Source: Strobilurus pachycystidiatus (lineage: Eukaryota > Basidiomycota > Agaricomycetes > Agaricales > Physalacriaceae). From it: DNA of 64,000 nucleotides. Positions 1 to 10,725 of this stretch are shown here, piece after piece (within the stretch, counting starts at the first letter, position 1; each line of letters starts with the position of its first letter). Both the position numbers and the translations under genes were made by a program. Location: contig JAHLMK010000017.1 in assembly GCA_019915135.1 (NCBI GenBank), positions 620,001-684,000 of the forward strand, read 5' to 3'. Under the pieces are notes generated by a model that was not told where the DNA came from, made no database searches, and saw nothing but the letters and a program-made list of their open reading frames with translations.

Positions 1-1010
1 TGGATGATATGCATGTCGCGGTATAGTTGACGAGGGGTGAAGTTAGTGGTGTCCGTCTTTTTGTTATAGGTGGTTGCCATGGCGGAGAAGAGATGTATGA
101 ATGTGGATCCATCGGGAGAGATCGAGCTCGTGGTATGCAGCTCGCGTAGAACCTGGTAGAAAGCGATGACACGGTCATGCGTGCCACGGGAGCGTTCACG
201 AGCAATAAGGGCGTTAAACGTCGACGCATCTCCTCCCAGCTCCTTCTCCTGCATAAGCCCCATCACTTTGCCCAAGAAAGCCTCGTCGGACGGGTTACTT
301 CCAGACAGGCCGGAGATAGCAGATATGAAGGGATTAGATGCTTGCCCCGTGGCAAACTCTGTGTTGAAGTCGCGCAGAGTTATGTACGCGTCGTCGAGAA
401 GGCCGCCGCGAGTCTGCAGGTTGACGAGCATGGTAACCAGCTGTGGCGGGGGTGAGTAGTCGTTGCCTTGGCTGTCGATGAATGCGCGTATGAAGCGAGA
501 GGGAATATGGTAGGACTTGTCAATAGACCAGTCGAACGAGCGGGCCAGAATGGAAATATCGCTGTCGTTGAACGATTTCTCCTTGAAGATGTCCATAAGC
601 GAGCCATACACGTCCTCCACACTGTCCGCCGAGCCATACAGCAGCTTGACCACCAACAGCTGTGCCCTCGCAAGACCACCGATGGGCAATTTCTCCTCGT
701 CCATTCTCTTTGCCAGCCACAACGCCTCTTCCAATCGACGGTGGGATGCCAGGATACGCAACAGCTTCTCGTAGACCGCCGTGCGCTCCAAGATGGACCC
801 GTACGCGTCCGGGTGGTTCAGCTTTTGCTGCGTAAAGTGGCGCACATCTTTGGGCGGGTAGGCAGGCGAGGTGAGCGCCTGGTCGAGCTTGTTCAGCGAG
901 GCAAGCAGTTTTTTCGCATTCTGAGAGCCGGCCGGCGTGGGGGACGATGTCGTAAACGAGCGACGAGAAAGCAAAGGCAATCGGCGAGAGAATAGCGCCT
1001 GCCTAAACAT
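1..1010 (-). CDS. Mitochondrial PPR-like protein (3' end beyond window)
   Basis: The frame is open without introns from the ATG at 1010 to the window edge (336 codons), so the C-terminus is missing. The N-terminus MFRQALFSRRLPLLSRRSF is rich in Arg, Ser and Leu and has no acidic residues, as expected of a mitochondrial presequence. The body is predicted helical, with paired-helix stretches such as YEKLLRILASHRRLEEALW and HDRVIAFYQVLREL that resemble pentatricopeptide-type repeats. Such proteins usually bind organellar RNA; that role is inferred from the repeat-like pattern only. It lies downstream of COX11 on the same strand, about 220 bp away. A Ser/Thr-rich segment follows the presequence. 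I see no catalytic motif. Confidence 0.7.
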   Translation of the reverse strand, partial: MFRQALFSRRLPLLSRRSFTTSSPTPAGSQNAKKLLASLNKLDQALTSPAYPPKDVRHFTQQKLNHPDAYGSILERTAVYEKLLRILASHRRLEEALWLAKRMDEEKLPIGGLARAQLLVVKLLYGSADSVEDVYGSLMDIFKEKSFNDSDISILARSFDWSIDKSYHIPSRFIRAFIDSQGNDYSPPPQLVTMLVNLQTRGGLLDDAYITLRDFNTEFATGQASNPFISAISGLSGSNPSDEAFLGKVMGLMQEKELGGDASTFNALIARERSRGTHDRVIAFYQVLRELHTTSSISPDGSTFIHLFSAMATTYNKKTDTTNFTPRQLYRDMHII

Positions 1011-1233
1011 AAAAGAGGCGCATAAAGAGCGCGCAAGATGGCGGTCAGAAAGCAAGGGCGGTAGGACAAAATTTCAGCTCGGCCCGACCTCCGGACTCAG
1101 CCAGAGGGTCCCACACGATTCGAGGGACGCTCTTCAAGTTCTCAATCTCGGTGCTCAGTGCGCTGGACATCGCTGACCTTTGTGACCAGGATATAATCAA
1201 AGAATGAAATGTGTTTTCTAGCTAGTACATAGT

Positions 1234-2231
1234 CTATGGTAATTTGTCTTTCTCAGGCTTACGAGCAAGTTCGTATTCACCAAAGCCCAATGATTTTTGT
1301 ATCACATCCTCTTCAGCATCAGGCTCCAACTGTCCACGAGTGTTTCTTCGTGCTCTAGAAGAGGATCAGTTATGTACTTGACGGCATGGGAGCTCAAACA
1401 TACCGGAAGAACGTATAAGACAATACTACATCTTCGACGTCACGACAGGACGGATCGTCGAGCATATCCTTGTCAATGAAGAATAGTAGTGGCATGTCGA
1501 CTTCCTCTCCAGCTAAGAGCCGCTGTTCTTCAAAGCAGAAGCACTCAACCTTGGAGAAATACGGTGCCACCTTGGGGGTAAAGGTCTTAGATCCTGATTA
1601 TACACGACGCGTCGAACGGAAAGGACTCACTCGATCTGGAGTAACATTATACGTCGCAATGCCTATAACGTCCTTATTTGACGTGTTCTTTGCAGTGTAG
1701 AACGCCAAACTTGTCTCTCCTGGCAGGACGTTGACCGTCTTTTGCTGAGGTTTGAACGACCAGGGTAGCTGCTCCGACTTGTCCGCGTTGAAATGTACCT
1801 TGATCCGCCTGGCGCCCTCGACCGCTACGAGACGCTCCGCTTCAAAGCGACCGTTGCCGACCTTTGGTGTACCAGCAAAGCCTGTGGCAGCGCAGAACAT
1901 GCGGTATAGAGGCACGGCGGCGTATGTTACACCTAAGGCGGCGACTATCTTTGAAGGTTCTTCACACCGGCGAGCAGCAGTGGATCATGTACTCACGACA
2001 GCTGACGTGTATAGCAAAAAGCTTCTGTTCTTTTGTCGATGCATTTCAGCTACACTTTGCGCGTTCGGTAGTGGCCGGCGGGGCCCAGGAGGTGGCGGGA
2101 TATTCGTGGACATGCGCCGCCATGCCGGAGAAGTCAAGGGTCTCGTTGAGAATCTGCACTGAATTACGTTCAATTTTTGAACTGAATGGAACGCATTGAG
2201 TACTTACTTGCCTTGCTATGAACAACGACAT
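1234..2231 (-). CDS. COX11: Cytochrome c oxidase assembly protein COX11
   Basis: COX11 is a copper chaperone of the mitochondrial inner membrane that delivers copper to the CuB site of Cox1. Five exons fit: 2231-2208, 2158-1997, 1948-1631, 1570-1404 and 1354-1234, all with GT-AG introns of 48-60 bp and continuous phase, giving 263 aa. The first exon encodes only MSLFIARQ. A membrane anchor follows near residues 55-75, then YAAVPLYRMFC, the family's conserved post-membrane motif, and the copper-binding CFCFEEQ at about residues 178-184. The C-terminus ends in a charged tail after LSYTFFR. Length and motif order match the family. Exon 1 was chosen because its splice restores an Arg/Ser-rich presequence. 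It is transcribed towards the PPR-like gene. Confidence 0.93.
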
Positions 2232-2943
2232 GATAGCAAATTTGAAGTTGCGTCACTTCCCACTATGGCCGGCAGGCAAAATCTCGGCTCTTCCGGAACC
2301 TCCATGCCATGTGCTACGACCGACTGTCTTCGGTTCTATCTGTCTGCCTGGGGGAGATTAGCTTAAGCTAGCTTAACTGACTGAAACATGGACGAACGAG
2401 CTGCTAGATTGGGTCCAGCAATTTCAAACTTTCTCTACGCCTGGTGTACGCGCGCATTGGATGCACCAATCAAGCATTGGCCCAGTCCCGCCCTGGCGCT
2501 CTTGTCTCTTTGTCCATGGTGTTGCGCGCCATATATATAGGAGGCTACGACGACCTTCAAGCCCGGAACGTCTTCCTCGGATCCCGCCACTATATCTGCA
2601 TAGAGAAGGAGCACCGGGAGATGTTGAATCATAGTATCCGCTATAGCTCTGTTCACGCCAACGGATGTCGACGATTTCTCACGCATTCTCACAGTTATCA
2701 GCAATAGTGACAGCGGTACTTGTTGAAGGTGGCTCGACCGCTACTCAGAGTGGCTAGCTTGTAGGACATGTTTACCTCACAAAACTCTTCTACTAGCAGT
2801 GGCGTCACCTCCGACCGGTGGTGTATTACCATGGGCGAAAACACATCCTGCAGCACATCATCTTGACCACATGATCATTTACAATCAGCTCTCTCTCTAC
2901 CAAAGACTATCTATTGGGATCACTCCGAAACGAATTTGATGCT
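2232..2943. other. Intergenic region, COX11 upstream side
   Basis: About 700 bp between the COX11 start and the end of the dienelactone hydrolase remnant. Short open frames occur on both strands around 2435-2707 but overlap each other and show no family motif or splice structure. I see no supported gene here; it presumably holds the COX11 promoter and the 3' end of the next gene. Confidence 0.5.
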
Positions 2944-3530
2944 TTACCAGTGGTTTTGCACCCATTCGACACTCGCCCTGAACGCGCCTTCCTTTCCCGC
3001 CTTGATCTTGGGATCACTGATATCGCCTCTGTTCGAGAAGCCGTGTGAGCAGCCCTCAAAGTATTTGCGCTTATACCCCGGTTTGAAGCCTTCGAACAAG
3101 ACGTCGGTTTTCTCGTGGATCTTCGGGAACATCTGGTCGATCTCACAGCTGTTGGTCAGAAGCGGCGCAGAGGCAGTGGCGACGTTTCTCTGAATAGGGA
3201 GCGTTGGCCAAGACGTGGGAAGCTTGTAAGTAGCTGGCGCGTAGTTGGCGCATACCTCAAAATCAGCCGGAAACTTGGGAACAGAAGGGTGCGAAACGAC
3301 CGCGACCTTGATGATGTTGTCAAAGGCGAGGTCGAAGGCATATCGACCTGTATCATTGTTAGAATGAGCGTATCGTCGACGATAAACGAGAGATGCGTGC
3401 CGCCGAGGCAGGACCCCGTTGCTGCAAAGGTTGTAACACCGTCCTCCTTCAACGTATTGATGACTTGATCCAAATGTAGACGTGTTTCGGCTGGACCATG
3501 GCTTTCCAGCCATTCCAAGGGATCGAATCT
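2944..3530 (-). pseudogene. Dienelactone hydrolase family, N-terminal third missing
   Basis: Two exons (3530-3401 and 3347-2944) encode the C-terminal 177 residues of a dienelactone hydrolase-like alpha/beta hydrolase. The nucleophile motif GSCLGG (Cys) is split by an intron. The acid region and the final GCSHGFSNRGD, carrying the catalytic His, are intact, followed by the family-typical KAGKEGAF. The intron appears to use a GC donor (GCACGC) with a CTAAC branch site. Family members have about 240-260 residues, but the usual first ~75 residues after the start cannot be found upstream in any frame. A short start-like peptide MSLCKVCIK lies at 3604-3578, resembling the normal N-terminus but out of phase. 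This looks like an internal deletion. Such enzymes cleave cyclic esters in aromatic degradation; activity here is doubtful. Confidence 0.6.
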
Positions 3531-3604
3531 CTAGACGTTCATTCAGGCAAGTCACACGACAATGCTTAGTACAAACTTTTGATACAAACTTTGCAGAGGC
3601 TCAT

Positions 3605-4089
3605 ATTGCGAGCTGGATCTGTAGAAAATGGATGTGCGGCCTGGTGTTGGGGAGACTATGAGAGCACCTGCAGGCTATCAATACGTTGAAAGCATGGTTG
3701 AAGCACCAGCCGCCCTGTATGCGTAATCCTGCGTAATCACGATGTTTCGGCAACAGCGGTAGAGCAAATATATCCAGACTCATGTATATCGGACATTGGG
3801 GTAGCAGCGCCGAAGATGCACGCGAATATGTCTCTGTTATTTAATCGGGCCGCTGATGTACGACAAGATATCGAAGATGATGCTAGACGTTCGTAACCCC
3901 CTTTCGATTTGTAGCTGAAGCGCAAGAGACTACTGGCATATGCAAAGAGCGGTGACCTATTACAACGCAGACAGAATTCGATACTAGTAGCATAGACTCA
4001 GATATATCATACAGTCCAAATGGCAAAGGGCTCACTTCCTGTCTCTGAATGGTCGTCGAGAGTCTTAGTCCAAACGTACTGTTTATCAC
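3605..4089. other. Intergenic region without a supported gene
   Basis: About 480 bp between the remnant start peptide of the hydrolase and the stop of the TDP2-like gene. Several short frames are open on the minus strand, but none continues the hydrolase or shows a known motif. I see nothing that can be called a gene. Confidence 0.45.
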
Positions 4090-5037
4090 CTAGACGGTGA
4101 AGGTGAAGCTCAGTCCTTGGTGGTCACTATAAGGAATATAGTCAGAGGGCTCGCCAGGCTTGGGCAGCTCGATCAGACCAAGGGGCAGAATCTCCATGTC
4201 CTTCGCCTCTACGCGCAACGTCGCGACCTTGTCCAACCTTCCAGGACCCAGTCCGTCATGCCGTTCCACCCCTACTCCCCAGGTAGCTCCTTCCAGCCCT
4301 TTCCTTCCATGCAACGCGACCCACGCATCCACCAGCCCGTTCTTGTCGAGCAGAGCATGGTCCTCGGGGCTGATGGCGTTGAAGTCCCCCGCGATCAGCC
4401 CACCATCGCATCCAGGCTCGCGCAGGAGGTTGGCAAGGATCTCCATCTGCTCGGAACGGTAAGGTAGTGTGTCCCCAAGAGAATCAAGACGAACGTTGAC
4501 CAGACGATATGTCGTGGGTGTTGTACAGTGGAGGATAATGTACACGGAAAGCGCACATCTCCCATACTTGCTGGGGAGTTTGACGCGGGAAACGGGACCA
4601 AGCATGAACTTGTCCCCATTCTCCTCCTTGCACGACTCCAAGCCGAAGGCAAAGCGCTTGCTAGACAGCAACGTCATGTTCGCAAAGGGTACTCCCTCGA
4701 ACGACGTTTTGTCCTCAGCATCCGTCACCAGGAAGGCTTCGCGAACTTTCGGATTACCCAGGATAGAAGCGCGGACGTCGGACGTGACTTCTTGGAGGAA
4801 GACAATGTCAGGAAGGTTGAATGCCTTGAGGATATCATCAAGGAGTAGTTTGGCTCGTGCAACGGGACGCGAGGAGAAGGCGTCCAAGTTCTGTGTTATG
4901 AGAGACAAGCTGGATGTGAGAGCAGTCCGCTCTTTCAACTGGCTTGGTGCGCATCTTGGTATTGAAAATACTGGTGCCCAGAGTCGGTTGGACTTGAAGG
5001 CGGACATAGTGCGTTGGCAGAGCCTGCTGGCGGCCAT
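4090..5037 (-). CDS. Endonuclease/exonuclease/phosphatase-fold protein, TDP2-like
   Basis: A single-exon 315-aa protein with the ordered motifs of the Mg-dependent exonuclease III-like fold: TQN at residues 48-50, LQEV at 81-84 (metal-binding Glu), NVRLDS at 181-186, GDFN at 217-220 (catalytic Asp/Asn) and SDHQGL at 304-309 (catalytic Asp-His). In TDP2 proteins these sites hydrolyse the 5'-phosphotyrosyl bond left by trapped topoisomerase II; other members act on phosphoinositides or RNA caps. Length and TQN/LQEV/GDFN/SDH spacing fit TDP2-like fungal proteins best, but the substrate is inferred. The first 30 residues are basic and Ser-rich and could target mitochondria or the nucleus. The start lies about 140 bp from the CPA1 leader ORF, so the two genes probably share a divergent promoter. 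Confidence 0.82.
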   Translation of the reverse strand: MAASRLCQRTMSAFKSNRLWAPVFSIPRCAPSQLKERTALTSSLSLITQNLDAFSSRPVARAKLLLDDILKAFNLPDIVFLQEVTSDVRASILGNPKVREAFLVTDAEDKTSFEGVPFANMTLLSSKRFAFGLESCKEENGDKFMLGPVSRVKLPSKYGRCALSVYIILHCTTPTTYRLVNVRLDSLGDTLPYRSEQMEILANLLREPGCDGGLIAGDFNAISPEDHALLDKNGLVDAWVALHGRKGLEGATWGVGVERHDGLGPGRLDKVATLRVEAKDMEILPLGLIELPKPGEPSDYIPYSDHQGLSFTFTV

Positions 5038-5172
5038 GGTTGGCAGGAAGGAAGGCCGCCTCTATACCATCTGAGTTCTGTGGACATGTAAGGTTCAGTG
5101 CAATTGGAGGGTCGGCGGCTCTAAACTTCGGCCGTGGTCGGTCCTCGGGCCGTGTTCCGTCTGACGGCCGAC

Positions 5173-5352
5173 ATGAGGAGCGTCGGAGTCAGAATTCTTT
5201 TTTCCCCAAGTCTGCCTCTCGCCACCAGGTCTATGCTCTTCACGCAAAACACTCGGGACGAGTGAGTGTCTCTCCAGTCCTCCTCTGGCTTGTGTCTAAC
5301 ATCATCCTTCAGCTATCTTAGTGACCTTGTTTTCTCTTTGTTGGCTCATTAA
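5173..5352 (+). promoter_or_regulatory. Spliced upstream ORF resembling the arginine attenuator peptide
   Basis: In the CPA1 leader, an ATG at 5233 (an in-frame ATG also occurs at 5173) opens a short ORF. Removing an intron at 5262-5312 (donor GTGAGT, branch CTAAC, acceptor TTCAG) joins ...TRD to DYLSDLVFSLLAH and a stop at 5350-5352, 17 nt before the CPA1 start codon. The ascomycete arginine attenuator peptide ends DYLSDHLWRALNA; here the DYLSD core is identical and the distance from that Asp to the stop is the same, 13 codons. The Trp position holds Phe. In Neurospora and yeast this peptide stalls ribosomes when arginine is high and so lowers CPA1 synthesis. The same control is inferred here. 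Confidence 0.75.
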
Positions 5353-5369
5353 ACGACCTCTCTCCGACC

Positions 5370-6832
5370 ATGTTCGCCCGTAATTTTATCGTCCGCCTCC
5401 CATCCTCTTTCTCCCGGGGTTTTGCGTCGCATGCAGGCCCCGTCACCGCCGTTCCCGCTAGTATCCATCTCAAAACTGGCCAGTCGTTCCACGGTCGCTC
5501 CTTTGGTGCGCCGCGAAGTGTTTTTGGCGAAACTGTGTTCTCCACATCCATCACCTCATGTACGTCTTCTATCGCGCCTTTTATCGGCCTCCCGGCTCAC
5601 TCATGCTCCGCTAGATACTGAATCCATGACCGACCCCTCATACCGCGGTCAAATCCTCGTTTTCACCACCCCTCTCATCGGAAACTATGGTGTTCCTAAG
5701 AACGCAGCGCCCTATGACTCCCAGGATGTCGGTGTCGTCCTCGAGTCGAAGGGCATCCAGTGCTCGGCCATCGTCGTGTGCGACGTCGCTGAGCGTTTCT
5801 CTCACCACGCCGCCGTCGAGTCACTTGCCTCCTGGTGTCAGCGACATGACGTGCCAGGCATCACTGGTGTCGACACTCGCGCAATCACCCGTCTTCTTCG
5901 TGACCAGGGAACCACCCTTGGGAGGCTTGCTATCGGAGATGACACCTCTTTACCCCCACCTCAACCCGAAGAATTCTGGGACCCGTCAGTTGAGAACCTC
6001 GTTGATCAAATCTCCACCAAGGAGCCCTACCAGCTGAATCCCTCTGGTTCCATCAAAATCGCTGTCCTCGACTTTGGTGCCAAGGCCAACATCTTGAGGG
6101 CGTTGGTTCGTCGCGACGCGGCTGTTACCGTTTTACCTTGGAACTACGACTTTAATGCCATTCGGGACCAATTCGATGGACTCTTCTTGACGAACGGGCC
6201 TGGTGACCCTGTTCATTGCATGGAAGCAGCTCTCAAGCTCAGGAAGACACTGGCAGAATGGGACCGACCCGTCTTCGGTATCTGCATGGGACACCAAATC
6301 ATCGGCATGGCTGCTGGACTCGACGCGTACCGCATGACATTTGGGAACCGTGGACACAACCAACCCGTGCTGGCGCTCGCCTCCGCAGGGTCTATCAAAG
6401 CCGGACGCGTGTATGTTACGAGGTACATTGCTCCACTTATTCTTACGAAAGGTTCGATCTAATGTTGTATGACTATAGTCAGAACCACCAGTATGCATTG
6501 AAGCTCCAGGACCCCTTCCCACAGGGCTGGGAACCCTTTTTCATCAACTGCAATGATTCGTCGGTTGAGGGCATCAAGTCCACCGCCGAGTCGGGCAAGA
6601 AGGTCTGGGGTGTTCAGTTCCATCCTGAGAGTGCTGGTGGACCGCTTGACACCATCGAGGTATGTCTTCGTGTAATTCTAAAGTGAACACCGCTAACCCC
6701 GCACTCCAGATGTTCACCGACTTTGTGAGCGAATGCCGTGCGCACAAGATGCAAGCGAGCGGCTCGCTGGAGAATAGCATGGAGACTACGCAGGTTGCAC
6801 CCAAACTCATGGCTGCCTCTGCGTCTGCCTGA
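5370..6832 (+). CDS. CPA1: Carbamoyl-phosphate synthase, arginine-specific, small (glutaminase) subunit
   Basis: Four exons (5370-5559, 5615-6422, 6479-6659, 6710-6832) give 433 aa with continuous phase. The protein releases ammonia from glutamine and channels it to the large subunit, which makes carbamoyl phosphate for arginine synthesis. The first ~25 residues (MFARNFIVRLPSSFSRGFAS) look like a mitochondrial presequence. The N-terminal domain carries GETVFSTS and the GITGVDTRAITR motif. The C-terminal class I glutamine amidotransferase domain has NGPGDP at 257-262, the nucleophile Cys287 in GICMGHQ, and the catalytic pair His381 and Glu383 in FHPES. All catalytic residues are present. The leader carries a candidate attenuator peptide ORF, so translation is likely repressed by arginine. 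It is divergent from the TDP2-like gene. Confidence 0.95.
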
Positions 6833-6957
6833 ACAATATCTCTCTCTTTCCTATTTTTGCCGCTGTTGGAATGAAATGTACTATATATTTTTGTGTACTG
6901 TGATCGTTGTCGAAATCAATAATTTGAAGTCTTTACGTCATTGCTTCTGACTATATC

Positions 6958-8476
6958 ATGAACTACCTTGATCCTCTGGATGTTACGGCGCCTGGCACGA
7001 ATACGCCGCCTCCCGCCGCCGAGCAGAGCCTGAATGAAGAGGTTACGCAAGTTCTTGGCCAGCTAAATCGTTTCTGGGGCGGATTCCGCAAACAGGCGAG
7101 TCGGCAGCGCCTTGGAATTGACTGACTGTCGTTAACAAGCACGCAGAGCGAGACGGCGCTGGCAACAGCGCGAAAGGACTTTTCAGAGGTCGTAACACAG
7201 GCTCAGACACAACTGCACAAATACACCGCCTCGGAGAGCACACCGACGGCGGCGGCGTCGTCCTCATCGACTGTTGAATCGCGCGATCTGGAAAGTGAAA
7301 CGACGCCGCCTGCGTCTCCGCCAACTGATCAGGCCTCTTCATCGTCGTCCTCAGCGCCCTCTGTCAACTTGTTCTCCCGAATACAAGCCGCCCTGCCACC
7401 GAACATCGCCGCGACCGTGCAGAGCAACATTCCGGACTCGCTCAAGAACCCAGACTTTGCACAGATACGCTCGACGCTTGCGACCGAGTTCCAGCGCGTG
7501 CAGGGTGTCACGCGCGCCCAGGCGGAAGAATACGTACACAAGAGCGAAGCCCTCTTACGAGAAGCCGTCAAGGAAGCTGGGGAGGTTCTCAAGGACGCGG
7601 TCAAGGTCATCCCGCCTGAGGATCCAGCCAGTGGCGGGCTAATTTGGGATGGGAGCGATATGTGGATGTTGCCCACTCCAACGATCCCCAATGAGAGTGG
7701 TGGTGAGTCGGAGAAGGATTTGAAGGGGAAGGGAAAGGCATCGAGCACACATGCGGTCGCTACGCGCGCGGAGGCGTTGTTGAGGCGACTCAAACATGAT
7801 TCGGATATCATCAGACATGATCCAGAGACGGATTCTGTGGCCAGGGAGAAATATATGCATTGGGTGGAGAGTGAAGTTCAGGCAAAGGGTGGGATGGAGG
7901 CTGAGGAGTGGAAGACCAGGATTTCAGCCGTGTTGGATGATAAGAGCGATGGTGCTGCTTTGAAGGCGAACGAGGACACATTGGGTAACGACACCATTTT
8001 CTCTCTTTGCTCGTCTGATACTGAATGCATCTTCAAGTTCCCGATGAAATGACCAAGGAGATATTCTGGACGCGATTCTTCTTCCGTGCTCACCAGATCA
8101 GCATCGAAGAGGAAAAGAGAAAGGCATTGATACAAGGTAACTCTTTCGATATACCTGGCGGCAACACTTACCTTTGCTTCTAGGTTCTTCTGATAATGAC
8201 GAGGACTTTAGCTGGGAAGACGAAGAGGAAGAGGACGGCAAGTCTGCCACTCCCTCAGCTTCAGTGGTGAACACGGCCACGACGGTAGAGTCCGAAAAGG
8301 CGAAACAGTCTACGCCGCCGTCTCAGACAGCCACCCCTGCGACAAGCAGTCCCAGGGAGAGCAGCGAAGACAGCTATGATGTTGTTTCTTCTGGAAGTGT
8401 TCAGGGTGATACAAAGGCACCGGAACTGGAGGACAAGCGGGTGAATGACTCGTCGGACGATAGTGACTGGGAATGA
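6958..8476 (+). CDS. BSD-domain protein
   Basis: Four exons (6958-7095, 7147-7984, 8038-8136, 8184-8476) encode 455 aa. The first intron appears to use a GC donor (GCGAGT) with a GTTAAC branch and CGCAG acceptor. The diagnostic segment lies across exons 2-4: a helical region, then EIFWTRFFFRAHQISIEEEKR with the Phe-Trp pair that defines BSD domains. The protein starts with an amphipathic region, has Ser/Thr/Pro-rich linkers, and ends in an acidic Ser/Asp tail (DSSDDSDWE). BSD domains occur in TFIIH p62, synapse-associated and DOS2-like proteins; the single C-terminal domain and acidic tail resemble fungal DOS2-like proteins. The exact role is unknown. It starts about 125 bp after CPA1 on the same strand. 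Confidence 0.85.
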
Positions 8477-8742
8477 TGGATGGAATAAACGGCAATCTAC
8501 TGATTTACAAGCTTACGAGACAGGCTCTTTTGTACCAATACTGACTACGTTTTCACGTCTATGATAGCGGGCGGACTGCACGTATCTCCGAACGGATGTA
8601 AGTAATTAAATAATGCTGCTATTTCAAATACGTCCACGACTACATGCCTGTCTAAATTTGCTGCCGAACTAGAACCAGACTAGCACTCTTTGTTCATCTT
8701 CGTCGTCGTCGTGGTCGCCATTGCTGAGACTCCCATGCCAGT

Positions 8743-10725
8743 ATGGGTCTCAAAGAGCGCCGCACATTGAGGACCGCCGCCCGACTTCGCCTGGCCCGAC
8801 CGCTCGTTGTCAATGGATTGCGCCTGTGCTGGGCCGTCGTCGTCGTCTGGGGCGAGCTGGGCGTCTACTTCTGGGCCGTGTCATCCTGCAGATGGCCCGA
8901 CGCGCAACTGGTGCGTATCCGCCGCCCGTTGGAGGAGTCGATGCTAATCATGATGCAGCTCGCTACGGGCTCCCCGCCGACCCATGTCATGCTCCTTTCC
9001 GACCCGCAGGTCAAGCCGCCGAATGCGATGCCGGACGATACCTGGCGCGGACACCTCGCCGACCTTGTGTTTGACGTGAGCATGAAGAAGAGTTGGCGCG
9101 TCGCCAGGACACTCAAGCCGGACGTGGTCATATTTCTCGGAGACATGCTTTCTGGCGGCAAATATGTTCGTTCAGAGAAGGAGTGCGTTGTCAAGACTCT
9201 TCTCCAACACACAGTCTAATTCGCCCAAGATATAAGCAATACTTCCAAAAGTTCCAAGAAGCATTCCCGATGCCCTCCAACACTTCTGTTCATTACATGC
9301 CAGGCAACAACGACGTTGGGCGCGTAGCTCTACTTCAAGTATAAGCTCCTACTGACAGTCCACTAGAATGGGCGTATCCCATGCTCTGTCCAACAAAGTT
9401 CGAGCTAATTACCATTCCGTCTTTGGCCCATTCAACCATGAAACCATCATACACGACCATCAGTTCATCCTTCTCGATGCACCTGGCCTCGTCGATGAAG
9501 ACTACCAACGATCCGCATCCGGTGCTTCCTATGACCAATGGATGCCTGTTCCGCACGGTCCCGTTGAATTCGTACAATCCATATCTAAAGGTGATAATGA
9601 CCTACTTCAAAGAGTATGCATCTCATCATTCTGCTCAGACCACAAACCCGTCGTCTTGCTGACCCATATCCCACTTGCACGCCCAGACACCGCTGACTGC
9701 GGTCCGCTGAGGGAAAGGGGAAGCATTCGAAGAGGTGTGGGCCATGGCTATCAAAACACGTTTGGAAAGCAGACTACGTCTTTCCTGTTAAAGACGCTTC
9801 GACCCAGTGTTGTCTTCAGGTACTTTGTATACATGTCTCTCTCCACCTCATGCTGACGACTTTCAGTGGCGATAATCGCGATTATTGTGATTACACTCAC
9901 AAACTCAAGGAGGAGGAGGATGGTATCAGAGAAGTTACCGTCAAGTCCTTCTCCATGGCCCGCAATATACAGTACCCAGGCTTCCAGCTTCTCTCATTGA
10001 CGAACCCTGGAATGTCACAGCACAAATCATACGGTGACGCGCCTTGCTCTCTGCCCAATCCCCACGCTGTCGTCGAGAGTCTATATCTGCCTCTCGTGTT
10101 CCTCACTGCGGCCGTGCTCCTGTTCATCAACTACACGAGGCGGAGAGTCAACCCCATCGCGCCTCTTACCGTCCCATCGCGTACGCCAATCAGTCCTGGA
10201 CGCACTAGCCCACGATGGCCGCAGCGGAGTCCACCCAGCTCGCTTCCCACCGCCCTGCGTACGCCCGCATCCACAGCAGAGGCCGGCTCGAGCTTCCGCG
10301 CGACCTCGAACTACAACGACATGCCGTCTCTGGGCACGCCCATGTTCCACGGCGAGGAGGAAGACGTCATGTTCCCCTCCCAGTACGCGAATAACAGTGA
10401 TGGACACGACAGCTGGTCGCCGGATCACGGTGTAGGGCACGGTTTCTTCCAGGGGAACGAGCCGGAGGCTCCTGCGCCTATCGCGTACCGTAGGACGCGA
10501 CGGTCGTGGTCGTGGACCTTTGTGTTGTTGGGACGACGGAGACGGATAACGCTGCGCGCACCAGAGTTGTCGTGGAGCGGGGCGAAGGAACTGGTGATGC
10601 TCGTAGGCCCCGCTGGCGGGTCATCGGCGAGGCAGGGGGTGCTAACAAGTACATTGATCGATGCTGTTAGTGTTACATGGACTACAGGACTACTTTGGAC
10701 TCTCATCGTTTGGATGTCATCATAG
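8743..10725 (+). CDS. Ted1/PGAP5-like metallophosphoesterase
   Basis: Six exons (8743-8910, 8959-9182, 9230-9319, 9367-9590, 9639-9819, 9867-10725) give 581 aa in phase. Ted1/PGAP5 enzymes sit in the ER membrane and remove ethanolamine phosphate from the second mannose of GPI anchors, which helps export of GPI proteins. Membrane segments are seen near residues 20-50 and again after NPHAVVES (LPLVFLTAAVLLFINY). Metal-binding motifs follow in order: LLSDPQ, FLGDMLSGG, PGNNDVG, LTHIPL and SGDNRDYC. The GNNDVG junction needs a weak GC donor at 9320 to join MGVSHALSNKVR. Intron 9591-9638 is 48 bp and in frame, so it may be retained. The C-terminal ~200 residues are low-complexity with a final hydrophobic stretch. 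Confidence 0.87.

Noticed and set aside
468..995. A 175-codon plus-strand frame
   Set aside because: It is antisense to the PPR-like gene, whose minus-strand frame has a mitochondrial presequence and stays open for 336 codons.
2435..2707. Two overlapping ~90-codon frames between COX11 and the hydrolase remnant
   Set aside because: They overlap on opposite strands, and neither has motifs, splice sites or a good start context.
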